Below, piece after piece: positions 1 through 6,466 of a stretch of 28,343 nucleotides of DNA. This DNA comes from Planctomycetaceae bacterium. Lineage in GTDB: Bacteria > Planctomycetota > Planctomycetia > Pirellulales > Thermoguttaceae. The stretch covers positions 2,601 to 30,943 of the forward strand of contig DOMV01000308.1 in NCBI GenBank assembly GCA_003509805.1. Reading direction: 5' to 3'. The notes under the pieces are model-generated. The model had not been told where the DNA came from and searched no databases. It was given only the letters and a program-made list of their open reading frames with translations. Numbering within the stretch: position 1 is the first letter of the stretch; each line of letters opens with the position of its first letter. A program made the position numbers and the translations under genes.

Positions 1-53
1 ATCTCCTTTTTCCCCCGCATTTCCCTCTTCACTTTTTCCCTTTGCACCGAGGC

Positions 54-88
54 CGGCTTCGGGAAATTTCAAACGCTTTCAGTATATT
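54..88 (+). repeat. Start-proximal repeat module, copy A
   Basis: This 35-bp module begins CGGCTTCGGGAAATTTCAA and ends CAGTATATT, four bases before the ATG of the ACT-domain gene. The same block recurs at 6432-6466 and 15689-15723 on the plus strand and at 715-749 and 18911-18945 on the minus strand, with CGGCTTCGGGA and the TCAA core nearly invariant. The TATATT end resembles a -10 box and would give an almost leaderless transcript. The promoter role is inference; the repetition is directly visible. Confidence 0.7.
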
Positions 89-92
89 CCCC

Positions 93-521
93 ATGAAACT
101 GACGCAATTATCGATCTTTTTGGAAAACAAACCGGGGCATGTTTGCCGTGCCTGCCGGATGATGGCCGATGCCGGGATCAATATCGAAACGATGTCGTTG
201 GCGGATACGGAGCAGTTCGGTATTTTGCGTATCCTGGTCAAGGACTGGCAGCGCGCCAAAGAGGTGTACGAACGGAACAACGTCGTCGTCCGCGTCACGG
301 AAGTCGTCGCCGCGGTCGTCCCGCACCGCCCGGGCGGACTTGCCGACATTCTCGACGTGATCGACGGGGCCGGACTGAACATCGAGTACATGTACGGTTT
401 CAGCTCCGAACGTGAGGGCGGCGCGATTCTTGTTTTTCGTTTCGACAATCCCGATGCCGCCCTGCAAAAGATGGAGTCCGCCGGGGTGCGACTCATCGGG
501 AACGCCGAGTTGTTTCAATAA
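93..521 (+). CDS. Tandem ACT-domain protein
   Basis: This 142-residue protein consists of two ACT domains. The first covers about residues 3-60 (begins LTQLSIFLENKPGH, then the typical AGINIETMSLAD loop) and the second about 68-140 (VVPHRPGGLADILDVIDGAG, then LNIEYMYGF). ACT domains bind amino acids or similar small ligands at dimer interfaces and usually regulate metabolism. No catalytic domain is attached, so it is probably a stand-alone ligand sensor. The frame is open upstream to an ATG at 42, but the family starts at MKLTQLS, so the ATG at 93 was chosen. No Shine-Dalgarno is present; a TATATT box lies four bases before the start. The ligand cannot be told from sequence, and no amino-acid biosynthesis gene is directly adjacent (leuC is 1.6 kb downstream). 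Confidence 0.88.
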   Translation: MKLTQLSIFLENKPGHVCRACRMMADAGINIETMSLADTEQFGILRILVKDWQRAKEVYERNNVVVRVTEVVAAVVPHRPGGLADILDVIDGAGLNIEYMYGFSSEREGGAILVFRFDNPDAALQKMESAGVRLIGNAELFQ

Positions 522-534
522 GTCCGGTAACCCG

Positions 535-717
535 TGTATACTGGAAACGCGATGACAACGAACATTTGGTCACGTCTGCCTGCCGCACGCACTCGTCCCT
601 GACTTCTGTTTGTGCAATGACATGTTTATACAATGACACGTTTGTACAATGACATAAACGGGTTGTTCGGGCGGCAGGCGATGGTGCGCGGGAGGATTGT
701 CATGCCGTTTACGGTAT
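535..717 (+). repeat. Dispersed intergenic repeat R1, copy 1
   Basis: This stretch matches, in the same internal order, the minus strand of 18766-18917. The left part (GTATACTGGAAACGCGATG and about 75 bp beyond) matches at roughly three quarters of positions by eye. The right part (665-717, ending CCGTTTACGGTAT) matches at 48 of 53 positions. Copy 1 is about 30 bp longer because it contains a 16-bp tandem array. Short frames in it encode similar peptides in both copies, but the substitutions do not favour silent sites, so I treat it as non-coding. Confidence 0.75.
615..662 (+). repeat. 16-bp tandem repeat, about 2.7 copies
   Basis: The units CAATGACATGTTTATA (615-630) and CAATGACACGTTTGTA (631-646) are followed by a third that begins CAATGACA (647-654) and then diverges. 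The array is absent from R1 copy 2, so it expanded or was inserted within copy 1. Confidence 0.75.
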
Positions 718-749
718 GTACTGAGGGTGGTTGACATTTCCCGAAGCCG
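715..749 (-). repeat. Start-proximal repeat module, copy B
   Basis: On the minus strand this reads CGGCTTCGGGAAATGTCAA and ends CAGTACATA, aligning base for base with copy A. It abuts the right end of R1 copy 1 and points away from dinD, so it does not precede a recognisable gene. Confidence 0.65.
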
Positions 750-836
750 ACTCCCGGGAAGCCTGCCCGCCGGAAACGACACCGCCGAAGGCAAGCAGGC
801 AAACATGCGTCCCGGTGCAAATCTTGTGGTATTCTC

Positions 837-1676
837 ATGGAATCGGAAACTGTTCTGATACTTCACTCGCGATTTGAACAGGCGGTTCGCAAGGAATCGA
901 CGAACGGCGTCGAATTTTGGCGGGCACGCGAGCTGCAAACCCTGTTGGGGTACGCACAATGGCGAAATTTCAAGCCGTTGATCGACAAAGCGATGACGGC
1001 ATGCCGGACCTCGGGATTCGAGGTCGCCGACCATTTTGCGCGCGCGCGCAAAATGGTCGGGATCGGCAGTGAAACCGGTCGCGAAGTGGAAGATTGGATT
1101 TTGACCCGCTATGCCTGCTACCTCATTGCCCAGAATGGAGATCCGCGAAAAGAACAGATCGCGTTTGCGCAGACGTACTTTGCCGTGCAAACCCGAAAAA
1201 TGGAAGTGATCGTGCAGAGGATCGCCGAGACCGAGCGGGTTCTTGCCCGAAAAAAACTGGCCGACTCGGAAAAAATGCTTTCCGGTATCATTTTCGAGCG
1301 GCTTCGCAACGAAAAGTCGTTCGGGGTTATCCGTAGCAAGGGCGATCAAGCCTTGTTCGGCGGTCGCTCGACACAACGGATGAAAGAAATACTCGACACA
1401 CCGGCATCACGTCCGCTCGCCGATTTCCTGCCGACCATTACCATCAAGGCGAAAGACTTTGCCAACGAAATCTCGACGTTCAACATTGAAAAACACGACC
1501 TGCGCCGCGAATCGTCGATTGCCGACGAACACATCCGCAACAATGCCGAAGTTCGCAAACTGCTTGTCAAGAAAGGAATCGTGCCGGAAAACCTCCCGCC
1601 GGCCGAGGATGTGAAAAAAGTCGAACGCCGTCTCGATTCCGAAAGAAAGAAAATCACCGGGAAAACGAAGAAATGA
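837..1676 (+). CDS. dinD: DNA damage-inducible protein D (DinD)
   Basis: This 279-residue protein matches DinD in length (the E. coli protein is 274 residues) and layout. The N-terminal BRO-N-like half contains GVEFWRARELQTLLGY near residues 22-37, then FEVADHFARARKMVGIGSE and the WILTRYACYLIAQNGDPRK segment that is very conserved in the family. The C-terminal half is charged and helical and ends in a lysine-rich tail. In E. coli DinD is an SOS-induced protein that inhibits RecA filament functions; that role is transferred from the family. I see no obvious LexA box upstream. The start is preceded by TATTCT one base away and no Shine-Dalgarno. A small membrane-protein gene overlaps its stop by four bases (ATGA). 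Confidence 0.9.
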   Translation: MESETVLILHSRFEQAVRKESTNGVEFWRARELQTLLGYAQWRNFKPLIDKAMTACRTSGFEVADHFARARKMVGIGSETGREVEDWILTRYACYLIAQNGDPRKEQIAFAQTYFAVQTRKMEVIVQRIAETERVLARKKLADSEKMLSGIIFERLRNEKSFGVIRSKGDQALFGGRSTQRMKEILDTPASRPLADFLPTITIKAKDFANEISTFNIEKHDLRRESSIADEHIRNNAEVRKLLVKKGIVPENLPPAEDVKKVERRLDSERKKITGKTKK

Positions 1677-1981
1677 ACGATCCCGTCCGGTCGCGACCGC
1701 GTAAACCGAGCCTGTTTCGCTGGTTGTTCGCGGCGTTCGTGTCGTCGGTTTTGTTGACCGCGCCGATCGGATTCATCATGCGGGTGGCCGGAATTTTGCT
1801 GGGCGGCGGTGTTTCCGCCTTCGCCCAACCACCGTCGCCGTTATTGAACTTCCTGCTGATCGAACTTCCGCGCAGGGTTGTTGCACCGCTTGTTTCGCTG
1901 ATATTTGACGATACCCTTTTTCCGGACACGTGGACGTGGTTTCGCTCGGAATCGCCTACAGTTTTCCACTTTGCTTCATGA
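1673..1981 (+). CDS. Small membrane protein, probably frameshifted
   Basis: The frame encodes 102 residues starting inside the dinD stop (ATGA overlap), which suggests translational coupling. A basic N-terminus is followed by a hydrophobic helix (FAAFVSSVLLTAPIGFIMR, about residues 19-37) and further hydrophobic segments to about residue 75. After CCCTTTTTCC (1914-1923) the frame loses membrane character and stops at 1981. Reading one base back from this T-run gives an uninterrupted continuation to 2070 with another hydrophobic helix (VVSLGIAYSFPLCF) and an arginine-rich tail. The intact protein would be about 132 residues. I do not recognise the family. Either one base is missing from the T-run (mutation or sequencing error) or there is -1 slippage. 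Confidence 0.6.
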   Translation: MNDPVRSRPRKPSLFRWLFAAFVSSVLLTAPIGFIMRVAGILLGGGVSAFAQPPSPLLNFLLIELPRRVVAPLVSLIFDDTLFPDTWTWFRSESPTVFHFAS

Positions 1982-2140
1982 CGACGCTGTGGTTTTATCG
2001 GTTACGTCGTGATCGATTACGTCGTCGCGCCGCGAACGCCCCACGGAGTGAGGCGGGCGAACCACATTAGGATTTACCTTATTTCGACCGCTTTCAGGAA
2101 GCCTCTTACCTTCATCCCTTTTACCTCTCAAGTCTCTCCC

Positions 2141-3559
2141 ATGTCCTCAGAAACCATTCTCCCGCGTACGATGCTCCAGAAAATCTGGGATGCCCATGTC
2201 GTTCATGAAGACCCCGACGGCGATACATTGCTCTACATCGACCTGCAATTGTGTCATGAAGTGACGAGTCCGCAGGCTTTCGAAGGATTGCGGCTCGCCG
2301 ACCGCAGGCTGCGTCAACCGGAAAAACTGTTCGGCGTCGTCGACCACAACGTTCCGACCACCAACCGCAACAAGCCGATCGAGGACGCGATCGCCCGGAC
2401 CCAGATCGAACTGCTTCGCAAGAACGCGAAGGATTTCGGTTTCAAATTATATGACGTGAACAGTCCGAACCAGGGCGTCGTCCATGTCGTCGGTCCGGAG
2501 CGCGGCCTCACCCGGCCCGGGATGACGATCGTGTGCGGGGACAGCCACACGGCGACGCATGGGGCCTTCGGGGCGCTCGCCTTCGGGATCGGAACCAGCG
2601 AGGTCGAGCATGTCATGGCGACGCAGACCCTGCGGCAGAAAAAACCGAAAACAATGCGGGTCCATTGTGGTTCGCCGTTGCCGAAGGGCGTCACGGCGAA
2701 GGACCTGATCCTCTACGTCATCGGGCAAATGACAACGGCCGGCGGGGCCGGGTACGCGGTCGAATTTACCGGGGCCGCCTTCACGAACCTTTCGATGGAA
2801 GGCCGGATGACCGTATGCAACATGGCGATTGAAATGGGAGCCCGGAGCGGCATGATCGCCCCGGACCAGAAAACCTTCGATTACCTGATCGGTCGCGAGT
2901 ACGCCCCGGACCGAAATTTCTGGGACACGGCGATCAGGCAGTGGAAAAAGCTGCCAAGCGACCCGGGAGCGGTTTTCGACAAAACGGTCGAGTTCGACGT
3001 CACCGGCCTTGAACCGCAAATCACTTGGGGAACCAATCCCGCCCAAGTCGCGGGCATAACCGGAACCGTTCCCGATCCGGCTTCGTTTTCCAATGCCGAC
3101 GAACGGAAAATGGCCGCCGCCGCCCTCGCCTACATGGACCTGAAGCCGGGTATGCCGATCACTGAAATCAAGCTCGACAAAGTCTTTATCGGTTCCTGCA
3201 CGAACGGCCGGATCGAAGATTTGCGGGCTGCCGCCGCCGTCGTCAAGGGCCGGCAAAAAGCCGCCAACGTCACGCAGGTCCTGGTCGTGCCGGGAAGCGG
3301 ACCGGTCAAACGGCAGGCGGAACTGGAAGGTCTGCACCAGATTTTCATGGCCGCCGGATTCGAATGGCGCGAACCGGGTTGCAGCATGTGCCTGGCAATG
3401 AATCCGGACCAGCTCTTGCCCGGGGAACGTTGCGCGGGCACGAGCAACCGGAATTTCGAGGGTCGCATGGGCAAAGGCGGCCGTACGCACCTGTGTTCGC
3501 CCGCTTCCGCCGCCGCGGCCGCGATTGCCGGTCGTTTCGTCGATGTTCGCTCGTTTTGA
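2141..3559 (+). CDS. leuC: 3-isopropylmalate dehydratase large subunit
   Basis: LeuC, with LeuD, isomerises 2-isopropylmalate to 3-isopropylmalate in leucine biosynthesis using a [4Fe-4S] cluster. The 472-residue length from the ATG at 2141 is normal; the frame extends upstream to 2009 without family-like sequence. Aconitase-family signatures are clear: VVDHNVPTTNR, CGDSHTATHGAFGALAFGIG, and the three cluster cysteines C353 (IGSCTNGRIEDLRAAA) and C414/C417 (GCSMCLAMN). The C-terminus AIAGRFVDVRSF is family-like, so the protein is intact. Its last 13 codons and the stop lie in a 43-bp sequence repeated at 5541-5583, on the far side of a restriction-modification pair. leuD, often adjacent in bacteria, is not in the window. 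No Shine-Dalgarno is evident. Confidence 0.97.
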   Translation: MSSETILPRTMLQKIWDAHVVHEDPDGDTLLYIDLQLCHEVTSPQAFEGLRLADRRLRQPEKLFGVVDHNVPTTNRNKPIEDAIARTQIELLRKNAKDFGFKLYDVNSPNQGVVHVVGPERGLTRPGMTIVCGDSHTATHGAFGALAFGIGTSEVEHVMATQTLRQKKPKTMRVHCGSPLPKGVTAKDLILYVIGQMTTAGGAGYAVEFTGAAFTNLSMEGRMTVCNMAIEMGARSGMIAPDQKTFDYLIGREYAPDRNFWDTAIRQWKKLPSDPGAVFDKTVEFDVTGLEPQITWGTNPAQVAGITGTVPDPASFSNADERKMAAAALAYMDLKPGMPITEIKLDKVFIGSCTNGRIEDLRAAAAVVKGRQKAANVTQVLVVPGSGPVKRQAELEGLHQIFMAAGFEWREPGCSMCLAMNPDQLLPGERCAGTSNRNFEGRMGKGGRTHLCSPASAAAAAIAGRFVDVRSF

Positions 3560-3563
3560 GCGA
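3521..3563 (+). repeat. 43-bp direct repeat, left copy (leuC 3' end)
   Basis: Positions 3521-3563 are identical to 5541-5583, and the flanking bases differ on both sides. The copy covers the codons for the last residues of LeuC, its stop, and four further bases. Its right part contains a TCGCTC/GAGCGA inverted repeat around GTTTT (a 6-bp stem). Confidence 0.95.
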
Positions 3564-3644
3564 CGCATCCCCGGCGTTTATTTACCGTTGATTGTGAACA
3601 TGTGCTCCGAACCGGGGTAATCGTGATAGAGATGGAGTCCTGCC

Positions 3645-4508
3645 ATGAGTCGGCAAAAAACGATTGACTTGGTTTTTTCCCTGGCACGCGAAAAAAACGG
3701 TTTCGAAATTTTAGAATCGCGGCTTGCGAATATAGGCAGCCCTCAATTACTCAAAACACTGTTGGAGTGCGCTGTCATGCCCGAAGTTTTCACGCACGAT
3801 TCCAGCGAGGAAAAATTGTGGGCCAAGTATTCGGACATTCTCCTTGCAAAAGCATTTGAAAACCTCGGGTTGCAATCCGAGGTCATCCGCATGAGGGGCG
3901 ACTCGGCCGATGTTCATGCCAAATCACCGAGCTATCGAATCGTCGGTGATGCGAAAACATTCCGTCTGAGTCGAACGGCGAAAAATCAGAAAGATTTCAA
4001 GGTTGAATCACTTAATTCCTGGAGAAGGTCATTCGAATACGCCATGCTCGCTGGACCGATGAACCAATTTCCCAATTCTTCCAGTGCCATTTACAGGCAA
4101 GCAGTTCTCTCGAACGTCACGCTGCTTTCCTACGCACACCTTCATTTTCTGATACGATTTTTCAAACCAGGGATTGGACTTGAAAAATTGTGGAACATCG
4201 GCAAAACGATAGAAAACAACACGGGTTCAACGAAACTAAAATCCGCAACGTACTATTGGAAAGCGATCAATGAAACGGTCGTCGATTTATGTGGCGCGAC
4301 TTCGGCCGATTTGGAAAAAATCAAAAAACTCGATCAAAAAATTGTTCGCGGACTCGGAGACGAGGGTATACGCTATTGGGAAGGAAAAATCGAAGAATAC
4401 CGAAAACTGACGAAGGAAGAAGCGATCCGAAGGTTGCTCAAGGCCGACAAAATCGAGGCGAAAATCGATCAGATCAAAAAAACGATCTCACGAGGAGACC
4501 TCGAATGA
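3645..4508 (+). CDS. Type II restriction endonuclease, HindIII family
   Basis: The 287-residue protein is close to R.HindIII (300 residues) in length and along its whole sequence as I remember it. The strongest block is VGDAKTFRLSRTAKNQKDFKV (residues 100-120), nearly identical to HindIII. It contains the catalytic Asp102-x-Lys104, equivalent to the PD-(D/E)xK metal site. Also conserved are SSEEKLWAKYSDILLAKAF (53-71), RGDSADV (84-90) and the C-terminal YWEGKI...LTKEEAIRRLL helices. Predicted target is AAGCTT, cut by a homodimer. A good Shine-Dalgarno (GGAG) precedes the ATG, unlike most neighbours. Its stop overlaps the methyltransferase start (ATGA). Specificity is inferred from similarity only. 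Confidence 0.93.
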   Translation: MSRQKTIDLVFSLAREKNGFEILESRLANIGSPQLLKTLLECAVMPEVFTHDSSEEKLWAKYSDILLAKAFENLGLQSEVIRMRGDSADVHAKSPSYRIVGDAKTFRLSRTAKNQKDFKVESLNSWRRSFEYAMLAGPMNQFPNSSSAIYRQAVLSNVTLLSYAHLHFLIRFFKPGIGLEKLWNIGKTIENNTGSTKLKSATYYWKAINETVVDLCGATSADLEKIKKLDQKIVRGLGDEGIRYWEGKIEEYRKLTKEEAIRRLLKADKIEAKIDQIKKTISRGDLE

Positions 4509-5446
4509 ACAGGAAGTATACTGACAAAATCACCTGTGACGACTGTGTTTCTTGTCTTCCGTTCTTGGAGGACGAGACGATTGATCTGTTTCTTTCGGAT
4601 ATCCCTTACGGCATCAGTCTTGATGAATGGGACGTGCTCCATAATAACACCAATTCGGCTCTTCTCGGCAAATCGCCCGCCCAAGCGGGAAAATCCGCAT
4701 TCAAGCGACGCGGAAAACCGATCAACGGCTGGTCGCGTGCGGACCGGAATATCGGACAGGAATACCAGGATTGGGTTCGCGGATGGGCGAAAGCCGTTTA
4801 CCCGAAAATGAAGACGGGAGCGTCCTTGTTCGTATTCGGTGCCAGGAGAACATTGCATCGCGTGGTCAATGCTCTTGAAGATGAATCGTTCTTATTGAAA
4901 GACGTGCTTGCTTGGAAAAAGGAATGCGCGCATCACCGTGCGCAACGAGTCAGTATCGTGTTCGAGCGACGCGGTTTGGCCGAGGAGGCGGAACAATGGC
5001 AAGGCTGGCGACTCGGCAACCTTGCGCCGATTTGGGAACCGGTTGCCTGGTTCACGAAACCATACAAGATCGGCGGAACGATTGCCGATAATATTCTGCA
5101 ATATCAAGTCGGCGCCATGAATGTCGAAGATTGCTTATGCAATGGCTCCAGCCCGACGAATTTGTTGGAATTCGGTTTTCGAAAAGGTGAAAAACGATTT
5201 CACGAAGCGCAAAAACCGCTAGACCTTTTCGAGTTCCTGATCAAATTGACGACGCGGGAAGACCAGATTGTTCTCGACCCGTTTATGGGAAGTGGCACGA
5301 CGGCGTTGGCGGCACGGAATTTGAACCGACGTTTCATCGGTTTTGAAATCAGTCGGGAATTTTGTCAAGTCGCGGAAACCAGGCTCAACAACGTACCGAA
5401 AGATCATAAACCAAAAAACTCAAGGAAACAACCGACATTGTTTTAA
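4505..5446 (+). CDS. Adenine-specific DNA methyltransferase, M.HindIII type
   Basis: The 313-residue protein is a beta-class N6-adenine methyltransferase: the catalytic motif IV comes first (SDIPYG, residues 31-36) and the SAM-binding motif I late (DPFMGSGTTALAA, from residue 258). The catalytic tetrad is DIPY rather than the usual DPPY, an allowed variant that I associate with the HindIII methylase group. It should methylate an adenine in AAGCTT and protect the host from the partner enzyme. The start at 4505 follows GAGGAGACC; a longer frame opens at 4289 but only by running over the nuclease gene. The C-terminal tail is lysine-rich. It is partnered by its four-base overlap with the nuclease. 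Confidence 0.93.
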   Translation: MNRKYTDKITCDDCVSCLPFLEDETIDLFLSDIPYGISLDEWDVLHNNTNSALLGKSPAQAGKSAFKRRGKPINGWSRADRNIGQEYQDWVRGWAKAVYPKMKTGASLFVFGARRTLHRVVNALEDESFLLKDVLAWKKECAHHRAQRVSIVFERRGLAEEAEQWQGWRLGNLAPIWEPVAWFTKPYKIGGTIADNILQYQVGAMNVEDCLCNGSSPTNLLEFGFRKGEKRFHEAQKPLDLFEFLIKLTTREDQIVLDPFMGSGTTALAARNLNRRFIGFEISREFCQVAETRLNNVPKDHKPKNSRKQPTLF

Positions 5447-5540
5447 TTTTTATATCCATAATCATTTCCATGAGAATCGGCGAGTTTGCTTTTGGCGCCG
5501 CACTTGCTGGTGAGGCGAACGACGCTGCAAAAAACTTGCT

Positions 5541-5583
5541 GCGATTGCCGGTCGTTTCGTCGATGTTCGCTCGTTTTGAGCGA
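5541..5583 (+). repeat. 43-bp direct repeat, right copy
   Basis: This copy is identical to the leuC 3' end at 3521-3563. It is not in a gene and is followed by what was probably the original leuC downstream region. Confidence 0.95.
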
Positions 5584-5595
5584 GCAGGCAGCAAC

Positions 5596-5614
5596 CCGGG
5601 AATGTGGTTCCCGG
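5596..5614 (+). terminator. Hairpin, possible original leuC terminator
   Basis: CCGGGAA, a five-base loop, and TTCCCGG form a perfect 7-bp stem. AATTTTCG follows about 8 bases later, a poor U-tract. If the R-M island were removed the hairpin would lie about 37 bases after the leuC stop, a fitting place for a terminator. Confidence 0.4.
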
Positions 5615-5660
5615 CTCGCGGGAATTTTCGCCTTCCAAACACGTCACCTGGATTTTTTCC

Positions 5661-6353
5661 GTGAAAACAGAGCTTCAAACGCTTCTCGCCCCTTTCGGTC
5701 AGGAACACCTTCTCGCTTTTTGGGATGCGCTGGACGCGGAATCCCGACGGGCGTTCGCGGACCAGTTGAAAAATGTCGACTATGCCACGGTGCGGTCGAT
5801 GTACGAACACAGAAACGATCCGGCCAAGGCCGCCACCCTGGCCGATCGGGCGCAAGACCCGCCTGCGTATAAGTTTTCGACGGTTCCGCCGGGCGGTCCG
5901 CCGTGCTCGGCTCCGATTCCGATCTGTTCCACCGAAGCGTATGCCGCCGGAGAACAGGCCCTGAAGGAAGGGAAAGTCGGTGTCGTGCTCGTTGCCGGAG
6001 GACAGGGAACCCGACTCGGTTTCGACCACCCGAAAGGCATGTTTCCCATCGGCCCCGTTTCCGGTGCGACGCTTTTCCGCATTCACCTTGAAAAAATCCT
6101 CGCCACCTCCCGGCGGTACGGGAAACCCGTCCCGCTGTGCCTGATGACCAGCCCCGCGACGCATGGGGAGACGGTCCGTTTCTTTTCGGAAAACGGGAAT
6201 TTCGGTTTGCCGGCCGAAGACTTGTACGTTTTTTGCCAGGGCACCATGCCTGCCGTCGACGAAAAGACCGGCAAACTGCTACTCGCCGACCGGGGTGCGT
6301 TGGCCCTTTCGCCCGACGGGCATGGCGGCATGTTGGCGGCACTGTCGAAACGG
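5661..6353 (+). pseudogene. Truncated UDP-sugar pyrophosphorylase (UAP family)
   Basis: From a GTG start the first 231 residues are a clear eukaryotic-type UTP:sugar-1-phosphate uridylyltransferase (UDP-GlcNAc/UDP-GalNAc pyrophosphorylase family, usually about 460-500 residues). The N-terminus LLAPFGQEHLLAFWDAL, the nucleotide-binding LVAGGQGTRLG (110-120) with DHPKGMFPIG, LCLMTSPATH, VFCQGTMPAVD and LSPDGHGGMLAAL are all present. After LSKR the family similarity stops and the frame runs on through a dispersed repeat (6363-6466) and the first part of mlaE to 6734. About half of the enzyme, including the domain that completes the sugar site, is missing, so it is almost certainly inactive. The GTG was chosen because it matches the family N-terminus; the only upstream ATG (5604) lies in a hairpin. 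Confidence 0.85.
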
Positions 6354-6362
6354 TGTACTGTT

Positions 6363-6466
6363 TACCGAAACCGGTCGGGTTGTTCGCCCGACCGCCCGTT
6401 TACCTTTCGTGAAAATGGGCTCCCGAACAGTCGGCTTCGGGAAATTTCAACCGCTTCCTATTATCC
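6363..6466 (+). repeat. Dispersed palindromic element, copy C, before mlaE
   Basis: The element starts TACCGAAACCGG and ends with the start-proximal module (CGGCTTCGGGAAATTTCAA, then TATTAT two bases before the mlaE ATG). It matches the copy at 15610-15723 along its length, including ACCGCC and GTTTAC. Inside is a perfect 8-bp stem, CGGTCGGG/CCCGACCG, with a 7-base loop (6372-6394). It begins about 10 bp after the last family-like codon of the truncated pyrophosphorylase, so it marks the breakpoint. Confidence 0.75.

Larger units (their letters stand above)
522..836. other. 315-bp gap filled with repeats
   Basis: No gene is supported here. The gap holds a long dispersed repeat (535-717), a short 16-bp tandem array inside it (615-662), and an inverted copy of the start-proximal module (715-749, minus strand). 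Just before dinD, a TATTCT box ends one base before the ATG at 837 and could be a -10 element for a near-leaderless transcript. Confidence 0.7.
3521..5583 (+). mobile_element. HindIII-type R-M island inserted at leuC
   Basis: A restriction endonuclease and its methyltransferase occupy the whole interval between two perfect 43-bp direct repeats. The 1,977 bp between the repeats (3564-5540) are visibly richer in A and T, with many AAA, GAA and ATT codons, than leuC or mlaE. No integrase, transposase or terminal inverted repeats are present. Restriction-modification genes are known to be able to insert with long target duplications; that mechanism fits, but integrase-mediated entry followed by loss of the integrase would leave a similar scar. 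Confidence 0.8.

Noticed and set aside
66..88. Standard sigma-70 promoter within the repeat module
   Set aside because: No TTGACA-like box lies 16-18 bp before the TATATT. The TTGAAA on the opposite strand is on the wrong side of its -10-like box.
664..712. Small repeated peptide gene on the minus strand, with a similar frame at 18779 on the plus strand
   Set aside because: Both lie within repeat R1; four of the six codon differences I compared change the amino acid, which argues against selection on a protein.
570..1376. Open frame of 268 codons on the minus strand across dinD
   Set aside because: It is antisense to dinD and runs into repeat DNA; no motif supports it.
2447..3568. Open frame of 373 codons on the minus strand across leuC
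   Set aside because: It is antisense to a clearly conserved gene, its product is rich in Arg/His/Gly without domain character, and it results from the codon bias of leuC.
3564..5540. Transposon or integrase-borne island
   Set aside because: No transposase, integrase or terminal inverted repeats are present in the interval; only the R-M pair and the flanking direct repeats are.
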